Of a DNA stretch of 64,000 nt, positions 9,649 through 17,187 are shown piece after piece (position 1 is the first letter of the stretch; every line of letters starts with the position of its first letter). Source of the stretch: Mucilaginibacter rubeus (GTDB lineage Bacteria; Bacteroidota; Bacteroidia; Sphingobacteriales; Sphingobacteriaceae). The stretch lies in contig NZ_BMKD01000001.1 of the NCBI RefSeq assembly GCF_014643835.1, positions 62,001 through 126,000 on the forward strand, read 5' to 3'. Made by a program: the position numbers and the translations under genes. The notes under the pieces were generated by a model. The model was given only the letters and a program-made list of their open reading frames with translations. It was not told where the DNA came from and made no database searches.

Positions 9649-10785
9649 TCAGTGTTCGGTAAAGGTTGTGATGGTCATGGTTTGGTTATGCAACTCACAA
9701 TTTGACCCCTTATTAAGGGGTGACAATTCTCCGTATGAATAAAAGCCCGCCATAATGGTTTTATTGCCGAAGATGTGTTTAGCTGCCATTAATTCTTCGT
9801 CTGTACGGTCGTTAAGTACCAGTTTTCGGCCCACGCAGCTAATCAATATAGCCAGATCAGTATGCTCCGGGCCGGTTACGGCATCGGTAGCGGCCGATGA
9901 TGAAGCACCGATCAGTTTTTCAAAATTGGCTTTCATCAGGCGTACTTTACTTCCTTCGGGTAAATTGCCGGCAAAGGTCATTGATTTTTTGTCTTCGTTA
10001 ACGCTCAATATGGTTCGCACCAGCTTTTTGTCAGAGCCTTCAATGCTTAATGATAAAGGGAACAGCAGGGCCGAACCGGGCAGTTCTTTAGCATACTCAC
10101 CTAAATATTCTTTATAAAGATCGAGCGCGCTTTTCCCATCTATCTCAAAAAGTACATTTTTATCCGACCTGGTAATGCTTCGCTGAGGCCCAAACTCTTC
10201 CCAGCCCCCGCTTGAGCCGTGACTGATATGCAGGCTATCACCATAAAAGCCTATGGCTATCACATTTCCTTGAGCGGGAACGGCATTAAGACTGGTAAAT
10301 GTGCTGTTAAACCGCGCTGCATCGCCGGCCAGGCCTCCGGTTACTGGAACCTTGCCCGGATTATCGCGGTTAAAGCCATCAACCAGTTCACTTCCGTTTA
10401 TAAAAGTGCCATCGGATATAATGAATACACAATTTAAGCCTTTTTTATCCAATTGCGCCATCAGGAAGGCTCCTGTTTCGGCACTGTTGGCCTGTTTGTT
10501 TACATGGGTAGCAGTACAGGTTATGGATGATCTTTCTAACTCAACCGCGGTTACAACAATGCTGTCGTCATACACATCACTGCCTATGATTTCGCCAGCT
10601 GTGGAGGCAAAAACTACATTAGCATTAGGATAGCTCTTTTTAAGATAATCATAAATTTCAGGACCGGTAATTAACTTCGGTGCACCGAAAGCAAGTACCA
10701 ACTGACATTTTTCAGCACTAAATTCAGGGTCTGTAAAGTAATTTACCCAACCCTTGTTTACAAAATGATGCTGCCTTATCTTCAT
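9649..10785 (-). CDS. FIST N/C-domain sensor protein
   Basis: The 378-residue protein matches the FIST family: an N-terminal domain with VLAFGAPKLI and VVFASTAGEI, a central GGLAGDAARF motif with the following Val-Ile-Ala-Ile-Gly-Phe-Tyr strand, and a C-terminal FIST_C domain ending in GFYSYGELSP. These domains are predicted intracellular small-molecule sensors, possibly for amino-acid-like ligands, and are often coupled to histidine kinases, diguanylate cyclases or chemoreceptors. Here the gene ends 2 nt before a soluble hybrid kinase that lacks its own sensor, which supports a two-protein signalling unit. The ligand is unknown. There is no signal peptide, so it acts in the cytoplasm. Confidence 0.88.
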   Translation of the reverse strand: MKIRQHHFVNKGWVNYFTDPEFSAEKCQLVLAFGAPKLITGPEIYDYLKKSYPNANVVFASTAGEIIGSDVYDDSIVVTAVELERSSITCTATHVNKQANSAETGAFLMAQLDKKGLNCVFIISDGTFINGSELVDGFNRDNPGKVPVTGGLAGDAARFNSTFTSLNAVPAQGNVIAIGFYGDSLHISHGSSGGWEEFGPQRSITRSDKNVLFEIDGKSALDLYKEYLGEYAKELPGSALLFPLSLSIEGSDKKLVRTILSVNEDKKSMTFAGNLPEGSKVRLMKANFEKLIGASSSAATDAVTGPEHTDLAILISCVGRKLVLNDRTDEELMAAKHIFGNKTIMAGFYSYGELSPLNKGSNCELHNQTMTITTFTEH

Positions 10786-11035
10786 GATGATTTTAGGTTA
10801 ATAATATGGTGATGCTACAGATGAAGTTAATAAATTAAGAAACAAAAATTGCTTGAAATATGAAAGTATTAAACAGCTTATTGTTTACATAAAATTCATT
10901 AATTATAAATATTGGAATTGTGTTTTAATAGTTTAAATCGGACTTTAATACAGTACGCTTAATCTTATACGTATTAAGAATAACAAGGTTATCAGTACGG
11001 AAAGTGTTAATCTATTGGGAGAATTAAATCAGAAA

Positions 11036-11770
11036 CTATATATCAAATTTCAACTTTTCCAGATCCTCCGGTACATCAACGGCATGGGTTTCCAGTTCGG
11101 TTTCGGCCACTTTGATACGGTAACCATTATCTATCCAGCGAAGCTGCTCCAGGCTTTCGGCCTTTTCAAGCGGGGATACCGGTAGTTTGGTAACTTCCTG
11201 CAATATATCTGCGCGATAACCGTAAATGCCAATGTGTTTAAAAAAGGTGTGAAATTCGAGCCAGTTTTCGGGCTCCTGGCCGCGGATATGGGGCAGGGTA
11301 GCACGGGAGAAATAAATAGCTTCGGATAATTTATTGATCACCACCTTGGGCGAATTGGTATTATGCAGTTCCTGTTCGGTCAGGATCCTTTTTATAAGAG
11401 TGGCCAGTTGGGTTTCCGGATCGTTAAAGCAGGCTGTTAATTTGGTGATCTGCTCAGGGTCAATAAAAGGCTCATCGCCCTGGATATTGATGATCACGTC
11501 ATACCCGGGGTGCAGGCGGGCAACTTCGGCACAACGGTCGGTGCCGCTTTGGTGGTTGGCACCTGTCATTACCGCAACGCCGCCGAAACCGTTTACGTGG
11601 TTAAAGATCCGGTCGTCATCGGTAGCCACGACAACTTCGCTCAGGCTCCGGCATTTTTTTGCCTGCTCATATACGCGTTGGATCATAGTTTTACCGCCGA
11701 TATCAACCAATGGTTTACCGGGAAAACGTGACGATGCGTAACGGGCTGGGATAATGCCTAAGATTTTCAT
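11036..11770 (-). CDS. kdsB: 3-deoxy-manno-octulosonate cytidylyltransferase
   Basis: KdsB activates Kdo with CTP to CMP-Kdo for the lipid A-core of lipopolysaccharide. The 244-residue protein has the expected nucleotidyltransferase signature IPARYASSRFPGKPLVDI, the middle INIQGDEPFI motif with the metal-binding Asp, and the C-terminal pattern SPLEKAESLEQLRWIDNG. The length fits the family exactly. It lies 11 nt downstream of the deoxynucleoside kinase gene and is probably cotranscribed with it. Its presence shows a Gram-negative envelope with Kdo-containing LPS. Confidence 0.97.
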   Translation of the reverse strand: MKILGIIPARYASSRFPGKPLVDIGGKTMIQRVYEQAKKCRSLSEVVVATDDDRIFNHVNGFGGVAVMTGANHQSGTDRCAEVARLHPGYDVIINIQGDEPFIDPEQITKLTACFNDPETQLATLIKRILTEQELHNTNSPKVVINKLSEAIYFSRATLPHIRGQEPENWLEFHTFFKHIGIYGYRADILQEVTKLPVSPLEKAESLEQLRWIDNGYRIKVAETELETHAVDVPEDLEKLKFDI

Positions 11771-11781
11771 TTAAAAAACTA

Positions 11782-12396
11782 TTAAAACAACCCGTTAATC
11801 TCCCTTTCAATCAAGTTCACAATGGTAGCCATGTCCTCGGTATTGTTAGCAAAATCAAGATTGTCTTTATCAAGGATGAGGAGTTTGCCCAATTTATAAT
11901 TGTTGATCCATTTATCATACTTTTCGTTCAGTTTTGAAAGATAATCTAAACGGATACCTATTTCATACTCACGGCCTCGGCGCTGAATATTGCTTACCAG
12001 GGTAGGCACGGATGCTTTAAGGTAAACCAACAGATCGGGCGGTTTAATAAACTCGGTGATATTTTGAAAAATTGATTCGTAGTTTTCGTAATCGCGCGTG
12101 GTCATCAGGCCCATATCATGCAGGTTTTCGGCAAAAATATAGGCATCCTCGTAAATGGTGCGGTCCTGTATAATATTATGCCCGCTTTTTTGGATATCGA
12201 TGATCTGGCGGTAACGGCTATTCAGGAAGTAGATCTGAAGGTTAAAGCTCCAGCGCTTCATGTCGCTGTAAAAATCCTCTAAATAGGGGTTGTTATCTAC
12301 TGCTTCATACAAAGGGTCCCATCCGTAATTTTTGGTCAGCATCTCGGTAAGGGTGGTCTTTCCGGCGCCTATATTTCCTACAATAGCTATGTGCAT
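11782..12396 (-). CDS. deoxynucleoside kinase (dAdo/dGuo/dCyd kinase family)
   Basis: The enzyme phosphorylates deoxynucleosides with ATP in the salvage of DNA precursors. The 204-residue protein has a P-loop near its N-terminus (GNIGAGKTTL), a conserved substrate-binding Glu in YEAVDNNPYL, FLNSRYRQI, the DRTIYEDAYIF motif with the conserved Asp-Arg pair, and the arginine-rich lid RRGREYE. These are typical of the bacterial dNK/dGK family. The base specificity cannot be decided from the sequence. The next gene, kdsB, starts 11 nt after the stop. Upstream lies an inverted repeat of the TTCATAG family. Confidence 0.92.
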   Translation of the reverse strand: MHIAIVGNIGAGKTTLTEMLTKNYGWDPLYEAVDNNPYLEDFYSDMKRWSFNLQIYFLNSRYRQIIDIQKSGHNIIQDRTIYEDAYIFAENLHDMGLMTTRDYENYESIFQNITEFIKPPDLLVYLKASVPTLVSNIQRRGREYEIGIRLDYLSKLNEKYDKWINNYKLGKLLILDKDNLDFANNTEDMATIVNLIEREINGLF

Positions 12397-12402
12397 ATAT
12401 TT

Positions 12403-12508
12403 TAGTTCATGGGTTATAGTTCATGGTTCATAGCTGATGTTTTTGACGAAGAACACCCGCTGTTTTGAAATGAACTCCGACTAATATACACTATGAACTA
12501 TGAACTAT
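12403..12508. repeat. inverted tandem-unit repeat, TTCATAGT family (copy 1)
   Basis: The left arm (12403-12438) iterates TAGTTCATGG / TAGTTCATGGTTCATAG. The right arm (12491-12508) is the inverse, CTATGAACTATGAACTAT. The spacer is 52 nt. It fills nearly the whole gap between trpS and the deoxynucleoside kinase gene. A one-armed copy lies at 31763-31799. Confidence 0.85.
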
Positions 12509-12521
12509 CAAAGCCCGCTAT

Positions 12522-13517
12522 TTAAAATTTCCGGAAGCCGATGATCTCTCTAACTTCTCTTATCGTTCTTGACGCGCTTTCCCGGGCCTTTTCGGCACCC
12601 ATTTCGGCTACTTTACGCAAGTAATCGGCGTCGCTGGCAATGGCGTTGATCCTGTCGCGGATAGGGGCTGTTGCAAGTACCATATCTTCGGCAAGCTGCT
12701 TCTTTAAATCGCCGTAACGGATAGCCATTTTATTATAAAGCCCGTCAAAGTGGGCAAGGGTATCAGGAGAGGAAACAACCTTCATTAAATCAAACAGGTT
12801 TTGGATCTCCTGTGGTTTTTGCTGGTTTTCAACGGTAGGGCCGCTATCGGTTACCGCGCGCATTACTTTTTTGCGGATGGCTTCGGGTGTATCGCCCAAA
12901 AATATGGCATTGCCTTCGCCCTCCGATTTGCCCATTTTCCCCTTTCCATCCAATCCCGGAATTTTTACCAAACTTTCGCCAAAGCTAAAGGCAAAAGGCT
13001 CGGGGAAATAATCATGGTTATATAGCCTGTTGAAACGGTTACCAAAAGTGCGGGCCATTTCAAGATGCTGCTCCTGATCTTTACCTACAGGCACTTTAGT
13101 AGCTTTGTGGATAATAATATCCGCAGCCATTAAAACCGGGTAGGTAAGCAGGCCGGCGTTCACATTTTCGGGATTGGCGCGCACTTTATCTTTAAAAGAA
13201 GTTGCGCGTTCCAGCTCGCCCAAATAAGCGTTCATGTTCAGGTACAAGTATAATTCGGTTACCTCCGGAACGTCGGATTGCACGTATATGGTAGCCTTTT
13301 CCGGGTCGATACCCGCGGCTAAATATTCTATCAGCACCTGTTTTACATTGCCATGTAAATTGGCAGGCGTAGGGTGTGTAGTTAACGAGTGGAGGTCGGC
13401 AATAAAGAAAAAGCAGTTGTATTCATCCTGCATTTTTATAAAGTTTTGCAACGCCCCGTAATAATTTCCTAAGTGTAAGTTTCCGGTCGAACGGATGCCA
13501 CTAACAACAGTCTCCAT
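12522..13517 (-). CDS. trpS: tryptophanyl-tRNA synthetase
   Basis: TrpRS charges tRNA(Trp). The 331-residue class I synthetase has the HIGH-type motif HLGNYYG near the N-terminus and the KMSKS-type motif GKMGKSEG near residue 195. Other typical stretches are AADIIIHKA and VPVGKDQEQHLE, which form the tryptophan pocket. The length is normal for bacterial TrpRS. It is divergent from plsC, with only 37 nt between the two start codons, so their promoters must overlap. Confidence 0.97.
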   Translation of the reverse strand: METVVSGIRSTGNLHLGNYYGALQNFIKMQDEYNCFFFIADLHSLTTHPTPANLHGNVKQVLIEYLAAGIDPEKATIYVQSDVPEVTELYLYLNMNAYLGELERATSFKDKVRANPENVNAGLLTYPVLMAADIIIHKATKVPVGKDQEQHLEMARTFGNRFNRLYNHDYFPEPFAFSFGESLVKIPGLDGKGKMGKSEGEGNAIFLGDTPEAIRKKVMRAVTDSGPTVENQQKPQEIQNLFDLMKVVSSPDTLAHFDGLYNKMAIRYGDLKKQLAEDMVLATAPIRDRINAIASDADYLRKVAEMGAEKARESASRTIREVREIIGFRKF

Positions 13518-13524
13518 AATGTGG

Positions 13525-13551
13525 CGAAAGTAAGGAATTTTTCTATTTTTG
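13525..13551. promoter_or_regulatory. overlapping divergent promoters trpS / plsC
   Basis: On the plus strand TATTTTTG (13544-13551) fits the TAnnTTTG box for plsC. On the minus strand TACTTTCG (13532-13525) is one base off the same consensus for trpS. Neither has a clear -33 partner. Predicted leaders are very short, and plsC may be leaderless. Confidence 0.4.
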
Positions 13552-13554
13552 GTA

Positions 13555-14310
13555 ATGATGAAAATGATATTGAGAAAAGTACACGTTTATCTTTATATCT
13601 TGAGCGTGGCCCTGGGCTACGTTATATTATGGCCTTTTTTCTATTATTTTTCGCGTAAGCCTGAACGCTATCATACGCTCAATTTATTCAGAAGGGTTTG
13701 GGGATTAGTGAGTTCTGCTTTTGCAGGCATATTTTACCATTTTGAATATGAACAACCGATTGACTGGAGCAGGCCTTATATCATTTGTCCTAATCACACC
13801 TCAAACCTTGATATTTCGGCTATGTGTATCCTGGTTAAAAGCAATTGCTGTTTTATGGGTAAACATGAGCTGGAAGATGGCCTGGTAACTGGTCTGTTTT
13901 TCCGTACGGTGGATATTCCTGTTAACCGTGATAGTAAAATGTCATCGTTCCGGGCGTTTAAAAAAGCATCCGAGAAATTACGGGAGGGCATTTCTCTTAT
14001 CATTTTCCCCGAAGGCGGTATTTCGGATCATTATCCCCCGCAGCTTTGCCCGTTTAAAAATGGTCCTTTCAGGCTGGCTATTGAGCTGAATATACCTGTC
14101 ATCCCGGTATCGTCGGCCAATACCTGGCAAATACTTTGGGATACCGGCATTAAGCACGGCAGCAGGCCAGGAATCTGTAAATTTAAGGTTCATAAGCCTA
14201 TTGAAACGGCACACCTGAGTATTGACGATGCTGATGCTTTACGGGATGAGGTATTTGAAATTATGAACAATGATTTAAAGTTTGAAGGCGCTGTTTCTAC
14301 CCTGGCTTAG
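13555..14310 (+). CDS. plsC: 1-acyl-sn-glycerol-3-phosphate acyltransferase
   Basis: The enzyme adds the second acyl chain to lysophosphatidic acid in membrane phospholipid synthesis. The roughly 250-residue protein has an N-terminal membrane segment (VYLYILSVALGYVILWPFF), the catalytic NHTSNLD box (H-X4-D), a substrate motif around IPVNRDS, and FPEGGIS. ATGs at 13555, 13558 and 13564 are all possible starts; the position of the -7 box just upstream favours one of the later two. The end of the gene is echoed by a degenerate copy directly downstream (14324-14434). Confidence 0.93.
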   Translation: MMKMILRKVHVYLYILSVALGYVILWPFFYYFSRKPERYHTLNLFRRVWGLVSSAFAGIFYHFEYEQPIDWSRPYIICPNHTSNLDISAMCILVKSNCCFMGKHELEDGLVTGLFFRTVDIPVNRDSKMSSFRAFKKASEKLREGISLIIFPEGGISDHYPPQLCPFKNGPFRLAIELNIPVIPVSSANTWQILWDTGIKHGSRPGICKFKVHKPIETAHLSIDDADALRDEVFEIMNNDLKFEGAVSTLA

Positions 14311-14323
14311 GCAATAATATGAC

Positions 14324-14434
14324 AGCAGACCGGGAATTTGTAATATATTTGTGCATAAACCCATTGAAGCGGCCCAGTTAAGCATAGATAATGCCGGCGC
14401 TTTGCGAGATGAGGATCACGCTATTATAAAATAA
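14324..14434 (+). pseudogene. decayed duplicate of the plsC 3' end
   Basis: Without a gap this stretch aligns to plsC from base 14161. Translated in the matching frame it reads SRPGIC, then VHKPIE, LSID, ALRDE and a stop. Of its 36 residues 24 equal those of PlsC 203-238. There is no start codon or 5' part, so this is a remnant of a tandem duplication. The reading frame is intact to its own stop. A -7-like box lies within it. Confidence 0.85.
14344..14351 (+). promoter_or_regulatory. putative -7 element of gatC inside the plsC remnant
   Basis: TATATTTG matches TAnnTTTG, about 95 nt before the gatC start. It coincides with the part of the remnant that diverges most from plsC (Lys-Phe-Lys became Asn-Ile-Phe). 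Confidence 0.45.
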
Positions 14435-14445
14435 AAACAACAGGC

Positions 14446-14736
14446 ATGACCATTGATAAAGAAACCGTTGAAAAAGTAGCCCACCTGGCCCGCCTTGAAC
14501 TTACTGAAACCGAAGTGCAGGATGCGATGAAGGATATGAGCAAGATCCTTGATTTTATGGCTAAATTGAACGAGGTGGATACCACAGGTGTTGAACCGCT
14601 GGTTTATATGACCACCGGTGCCAACGTGCTGCGAGAGGATGTGGTGAAACAACAAATTACACACGAAGAAGCCTTGGAAAATGCCCCTAAGCACGACGAA
14701 GACTACTTTTTAGTAGCCAAGGTGATTGAGAAATAG
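14446..14736 (+). CDS. gatC: Asp-tRNA(Asn)/Glu-tRNA(Gln) amidotransferase subunit C
   Basis: GatC stabilises GatA in the GatCAB amidotransferase, which converts misacylated Glu-tRNA(Gln) or Asp-tRNA(Asn) to the correct amide. The 96-residue protein is typical: VEKVAHLARLELTE near the N-terminus, the MSKILDFMAKLNEVDT helix, VEPLVY, the LREDVV segment and the C-terminal APKHDEDYFLVAKVIE. gatA and gatB are not adjacent, which is common in Bacteroidota. Confidence 0.96.
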   Translation: MTIDKETVEKVAHLARLELTETEVQDAMKDMSKILDFMAKLNEVDTTGVEPLVYMTTGANVLREDVVKQQITHEEALENAPKHDEDYFLVAKVIEK

Positions 14737-14742
14737 TTTTTT

Positions 14743-14845
14743 GTCCGAAAGTCGGGAAAGTCGGTAAGTCGGAGAAGTCCGAAAGTTAAGACGGTAGTAA
14801 GTTAGACTAAAAACTTGCGGACATCGGACTTACGTACTACCGACC
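14743..14845. repeat. inverted tandem-unit repeat, GTCGGAAA family (copy 2)
   Basis: The left arm (14743-14790) has five imperfect 8-9 nt units (GTCCGAAA, GTCGGGAAA, GTCGGTAA, GTCGGAGAA, GTCCGAAA). The right arm (14814-14845) is in reverse orientation (CTTGCGGA, CATCGGA, CTTACG). It lies between gatC and the ABC ATPase gene. Confidence 0.85.
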
Positions 14846-14907
14846 ACTAAAAATAAAAACCACTGTAACATTCGGCACCCCAGTGCAGTCCAAACAAAAA
14901 ATAATTC

Positions 14908-15648
14908 ATGGAGCCAATAAATACTGCCAAGCCGTTAATAACCATAAAAGATATCGGGCGTAAATATGTAATAGGTGCCGAGGTAATCCACGCACTTAAA
15001 TCAGTTTCGCTTTCTATTAACAAAGGCGAATTTGTGGCTTTAATGGGGCCTTCCGGCTCCGGCAAATCAACCCTCATGAATATTTTGGGCTGTTTGGATA
15101 CCCCAACCAAAGGACAGTATATCCTTAACGGAATAGATGTGAGCCACATGACCGATAGCCAGCTTGCCGAAGTACGTAACTCGGAAATTGGTTTCGTGTT
15201 CCAGACTTTTAACCTGCTGCCCCGTAATACCGCTTTGGATAACGTAGCGCTGCCACTGATCTACGCTGGTGTCAATAAAGAAAAACGTAAGGAACGTGCC
15301 GGCAATGCATTGAAAAATGTTGGTCTTGGTCACCGTATGGATCACAAACCAAACGAGCTTTCGGGCGGGCAAAGACAGCGTGTTGCTGTGGCAAGGGCGC
15401 TGATCAATAATCCATCCATTATACTGGCCGATGAGCCTACAGGTAACCTTGATACCAAAACATCCATCGAGATCATGGGCCTTATCGAAGATATCCACGC
15501 CAAAGGTAACACCATTATCCTGGTAACACACGAAGAAGATATTGCCCTGCATGCCCACCGCATAGTGAGGATGCGCGATGGATTGATAGAGAATGACTAC
15601 GTTAATACCAATGTTCAAACCGTTGACCGCAGGGTAGAGGAGGTGTAA
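14908..15648 (+). CDS. ABC transporter ATP-binding protein (LolD/MacB type)
   Basis: This 246-residue ATPase belongs to the LolD/MacB/FtsE group: Walker [11 protein letters not shown]-loop in [13 protein letters not shown], signature [15 protein letters not shown], Walker [13 protein letters not shown] and the H-loop VTHEED. Members work with FtsX-like permeases to extract lipoproteins or expel small molecules at the cytoplasmic membrane. No permease gene is beside it; a MacB-like permease gene without its own ATPase occurs on the same strand 9 kb downstream (24880), which could be its partner. That pairing is inference only. Confidence 0.93.
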   Translation: MEPINTAKPLITIKDIGRKYVIGAEVIHALKSVSLSINKGEFVALMGPSGSGKSTLMNILGCLDTPTKGQYILNGIDVSHMTDSQLAEVRNSEIGFVFQTFNLLPRNTALDNVALPLIYAGVNKEKRKERAGNALKNVGLGHRMDHKPNELSGGQRQRVAVARALINNPSIILADEPTGNLDTKTSIEIMGLIEDIHAKGNTIILVTHEEDIALHAHRIVRMRDGLIENDYVNTNVQTVDRRVEEV

Positions 15649-15669
15649 GCCTAAGTTCTTTTTATATTG

Positions 15670-15677
15670 TATTTTTG
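15670..15677 (+). promoter_or_regulatory. putative -7 element of the PIN toxin-antitoxin pair
   Basis: TATTTTTG ends 5 nt before the toxin ATG. If used in the standard way, transcription would begin at or next to the start codon, giving a leaderless mRNA. Confidence 0.5.
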
Positions 15678-15682
15678 TAGGT

Positions 15683-16153
15683 ATGGATGCTAAAATATTG
15701 AACCTATATTTGGATACATCCGTATTTGGCGGATATCACGATATTGAATTTGAGGAAGAAACAAAAGTTCTTTTTGAAAAGATAAGATTAGGTCAATTTA
15801 TTATAATGTATTCAGATATTACTGAATCGGAATTATCAATGGCTCCTAAAAAGGTACGTGAACTGTTAGCAGACTTACCGGATCATTTGAAAGTGAAGGT
15901 TGAGCTTACAGAGGAATGTGTTAATTTGGCCGATGCTTATCTTTCTGAAAATGTAGTTGGTAAAACAAGCAGAACGGATTGTTTTCATATTGCAATGTCT
16001 ACAATCAATAATGCTGATATACTTGTAAGTTGGAATTTTAAGCATATAGTAAACGTAATCAGAATCAGAGGGTACAATGCTGTTAATCTTAAATTTGGTT
16101 ATCAGCAGATAGATATTCGTTCACCTAAAGAAATTATTTACAATGAAAACTAA
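15683..16153 (+). CDS. PIN-domain toxin (VapC-like ribonuclease)
   Basis: The 156-residue protein has the PIN fold pattern: an N-terminal strand with the first acidic residue (LYLDTSVFGGY, Asp11), the middle acidic ITESE (Glu50), RTDCFHIAMS (Asp99) and the final strand ADILVSWNFKHI. PIN toxins are metal-dependent RNases that cut tRNA, rRNA or mRNA. The small gene overlapping its end by 11 nt is the likely antitoxin. The order toxin then antitoxin is the reverse of classical vapBC. Its A+T content is higher than that of the neighbouring genes, as expected of a mobile toxin-antitoxin module. Confidence 0.85.
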   Translation: MDAKILNLYLDTSVFGGYHDIEFEEETKVLFEKIRLGQFIIMYSDITESELSMAPKKVRELLADLPDHLKVKVELTEECVNLADAYLSENVVGKTSRTDCFHIAMSTINNADILVSWNFKHIVNVIRIRGYNAVNLKFGYQQIDIRSPKEIIYNEN

Positions 16154-16292
16154 ACAGATAACAACAAAAGATTTTGATGCTGTGAAGTTTATGCGTGATA
16201 CCCGTGATAAAATTGATGCAGAAATTCAGCATATGGATTTTCAGGAGTTGAAGAAGTATTTTGAAAAGAAACAGCCAAAGTTGTCTAAATAA
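16143..16292 (+). CDS. small antitoxin-like protein paired with the PIN toxin
   Basis: The 49-codon frame begins at an ATG that overlaps the toxin end by 11 nt (AATGAAAACTAA) and so is translationally coupled. The protein starts MKTKQITT and contains a charged helix (FMRDTRDKIDAEIQHMDF, then LKKYFEKK). This fits the C-terminal toxin-wrapping helix of PIN-domain antitoxins. There is no obvious DNA-binding domain, so autoregulation is uncertain. Support comes from context and the coupled start; the family is not recognised. Confidence 0.7.
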   Translation: MKTKQITTKDFDAVKFMRDTRDKIDAEIQHMDFQELKKYFEKKQPKLSK

Positions 16293-16309
16293 GTTAGAGT
16301 ACTATCTCC

Positions 16310-17143
16310 GTGAAACAACTACAAACAGGCAGCTTCTACGGACAAACCAATCAAACAACGCATTTACATGGTATCACCATAACTGACACCGAATATACCC
16401 TTGATAAGGTGGACTGGCATTACCATGAAAATGCCTATTTTACTTTTATATTGGCCGGTAATGTTATTGAAGGCAATAAAAAGGAAGTTTATCATTGCCC
16501 GGCAGGCAGCCTGCTGTTTCATAACTGGCATGATCCGCACTATAACATCAAGCCCAAAGGCTTTACCCGCGGCTTTCATATTGAATTGCAAAAGCGCTGG
16601 TTCGATAACCTGGACTTGAAACAGGATAAACTGGAAGGCAGCTTTGCCATTCAGGACCCGGATGTGAAATTTCTTTTATACCGGATTTTTAAAGAATCAA
16701 AGATTTGTGACGAGCTGACCGCAATGACTGTAGAAATGTTATTGCTGCAAACGCTTAATAAAATGCAGGTAAACAACGCCGGCATGTCACGACAAATTCC
16801 TGCATGGGTTGGCAAGCTGAAAATGTTGCTGGCCGATGATCCTGCACGGAAGCATACGCTTTCCGAACTTTCCGGGCTATTACAGCTCCACCCAGTTCAT
16901 TTATCCCGTGATTTTTCCAGGTATTTCAATTGTACTATGGGCGAATATATCCGCAAGCTCAGGATTGAAAAATCGTTCGCTTTATTGGCAGATGGCGGGT
17001 TATCCTTAACAGATATCGCCTTTACCTGCGGATTTGCCGATCAAAGCCATTTTTTACGTTGTTTTAAGCAATTTGGCTGTGATAGCCCGTCTGCATATCG
17101 TAAGCTTTTATTGAAAAAGCATGTTAATCCTGTTCTATTTTGA
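16310..17143 (+). CDS. AraC-family transcriptional regulator
   Basis: This 277-residue protein has an N-terminal cupin-like sensing domain (WHYHENAYFTFILAG, CPAGSLLFHNWHDPH) and a C-terminal double helix-turn-helix (residues about 175-270). The second helix has the familiar pattern LTDIAFTCGFADQSHFLRCFKQFGCDSPSAYRK. The start is GTG at 16310, 17 nt after the antitoxin stop. The serine hydrolase gene 44 nt downstream could be its target. Ligand unknown. Confidence 0.9.
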   Translation: MKQLQTGSFYGQTNQTTHLHGITITDTEYTLDKVDWHYHENAYFTFILAGNVIEGNKKEVYHCPAGSLLFHNWHDPHYNIKPKGFTRGFHIELQKRWFDNLDLKQDKLEGSFAIQDPDVKFLLYRIFKESKICDELTAMTVEMLLLQTLNKMQVNNAGMSRQIPAWVGKLKMLLADDPARKHTLSELSGLLQLHPVHLSRDFSRYFNCTMGEYIRKLRIEKSFALLADGGLSLTDIAFTCGFADQSHFLRCFKQFGCDSPSAYRKLLLKKHVNPVLF

Positions 17144-17187
17144 ATGTATTAATTGGGGCAGTTTTGTAAATATCTAAACAGACAGCA

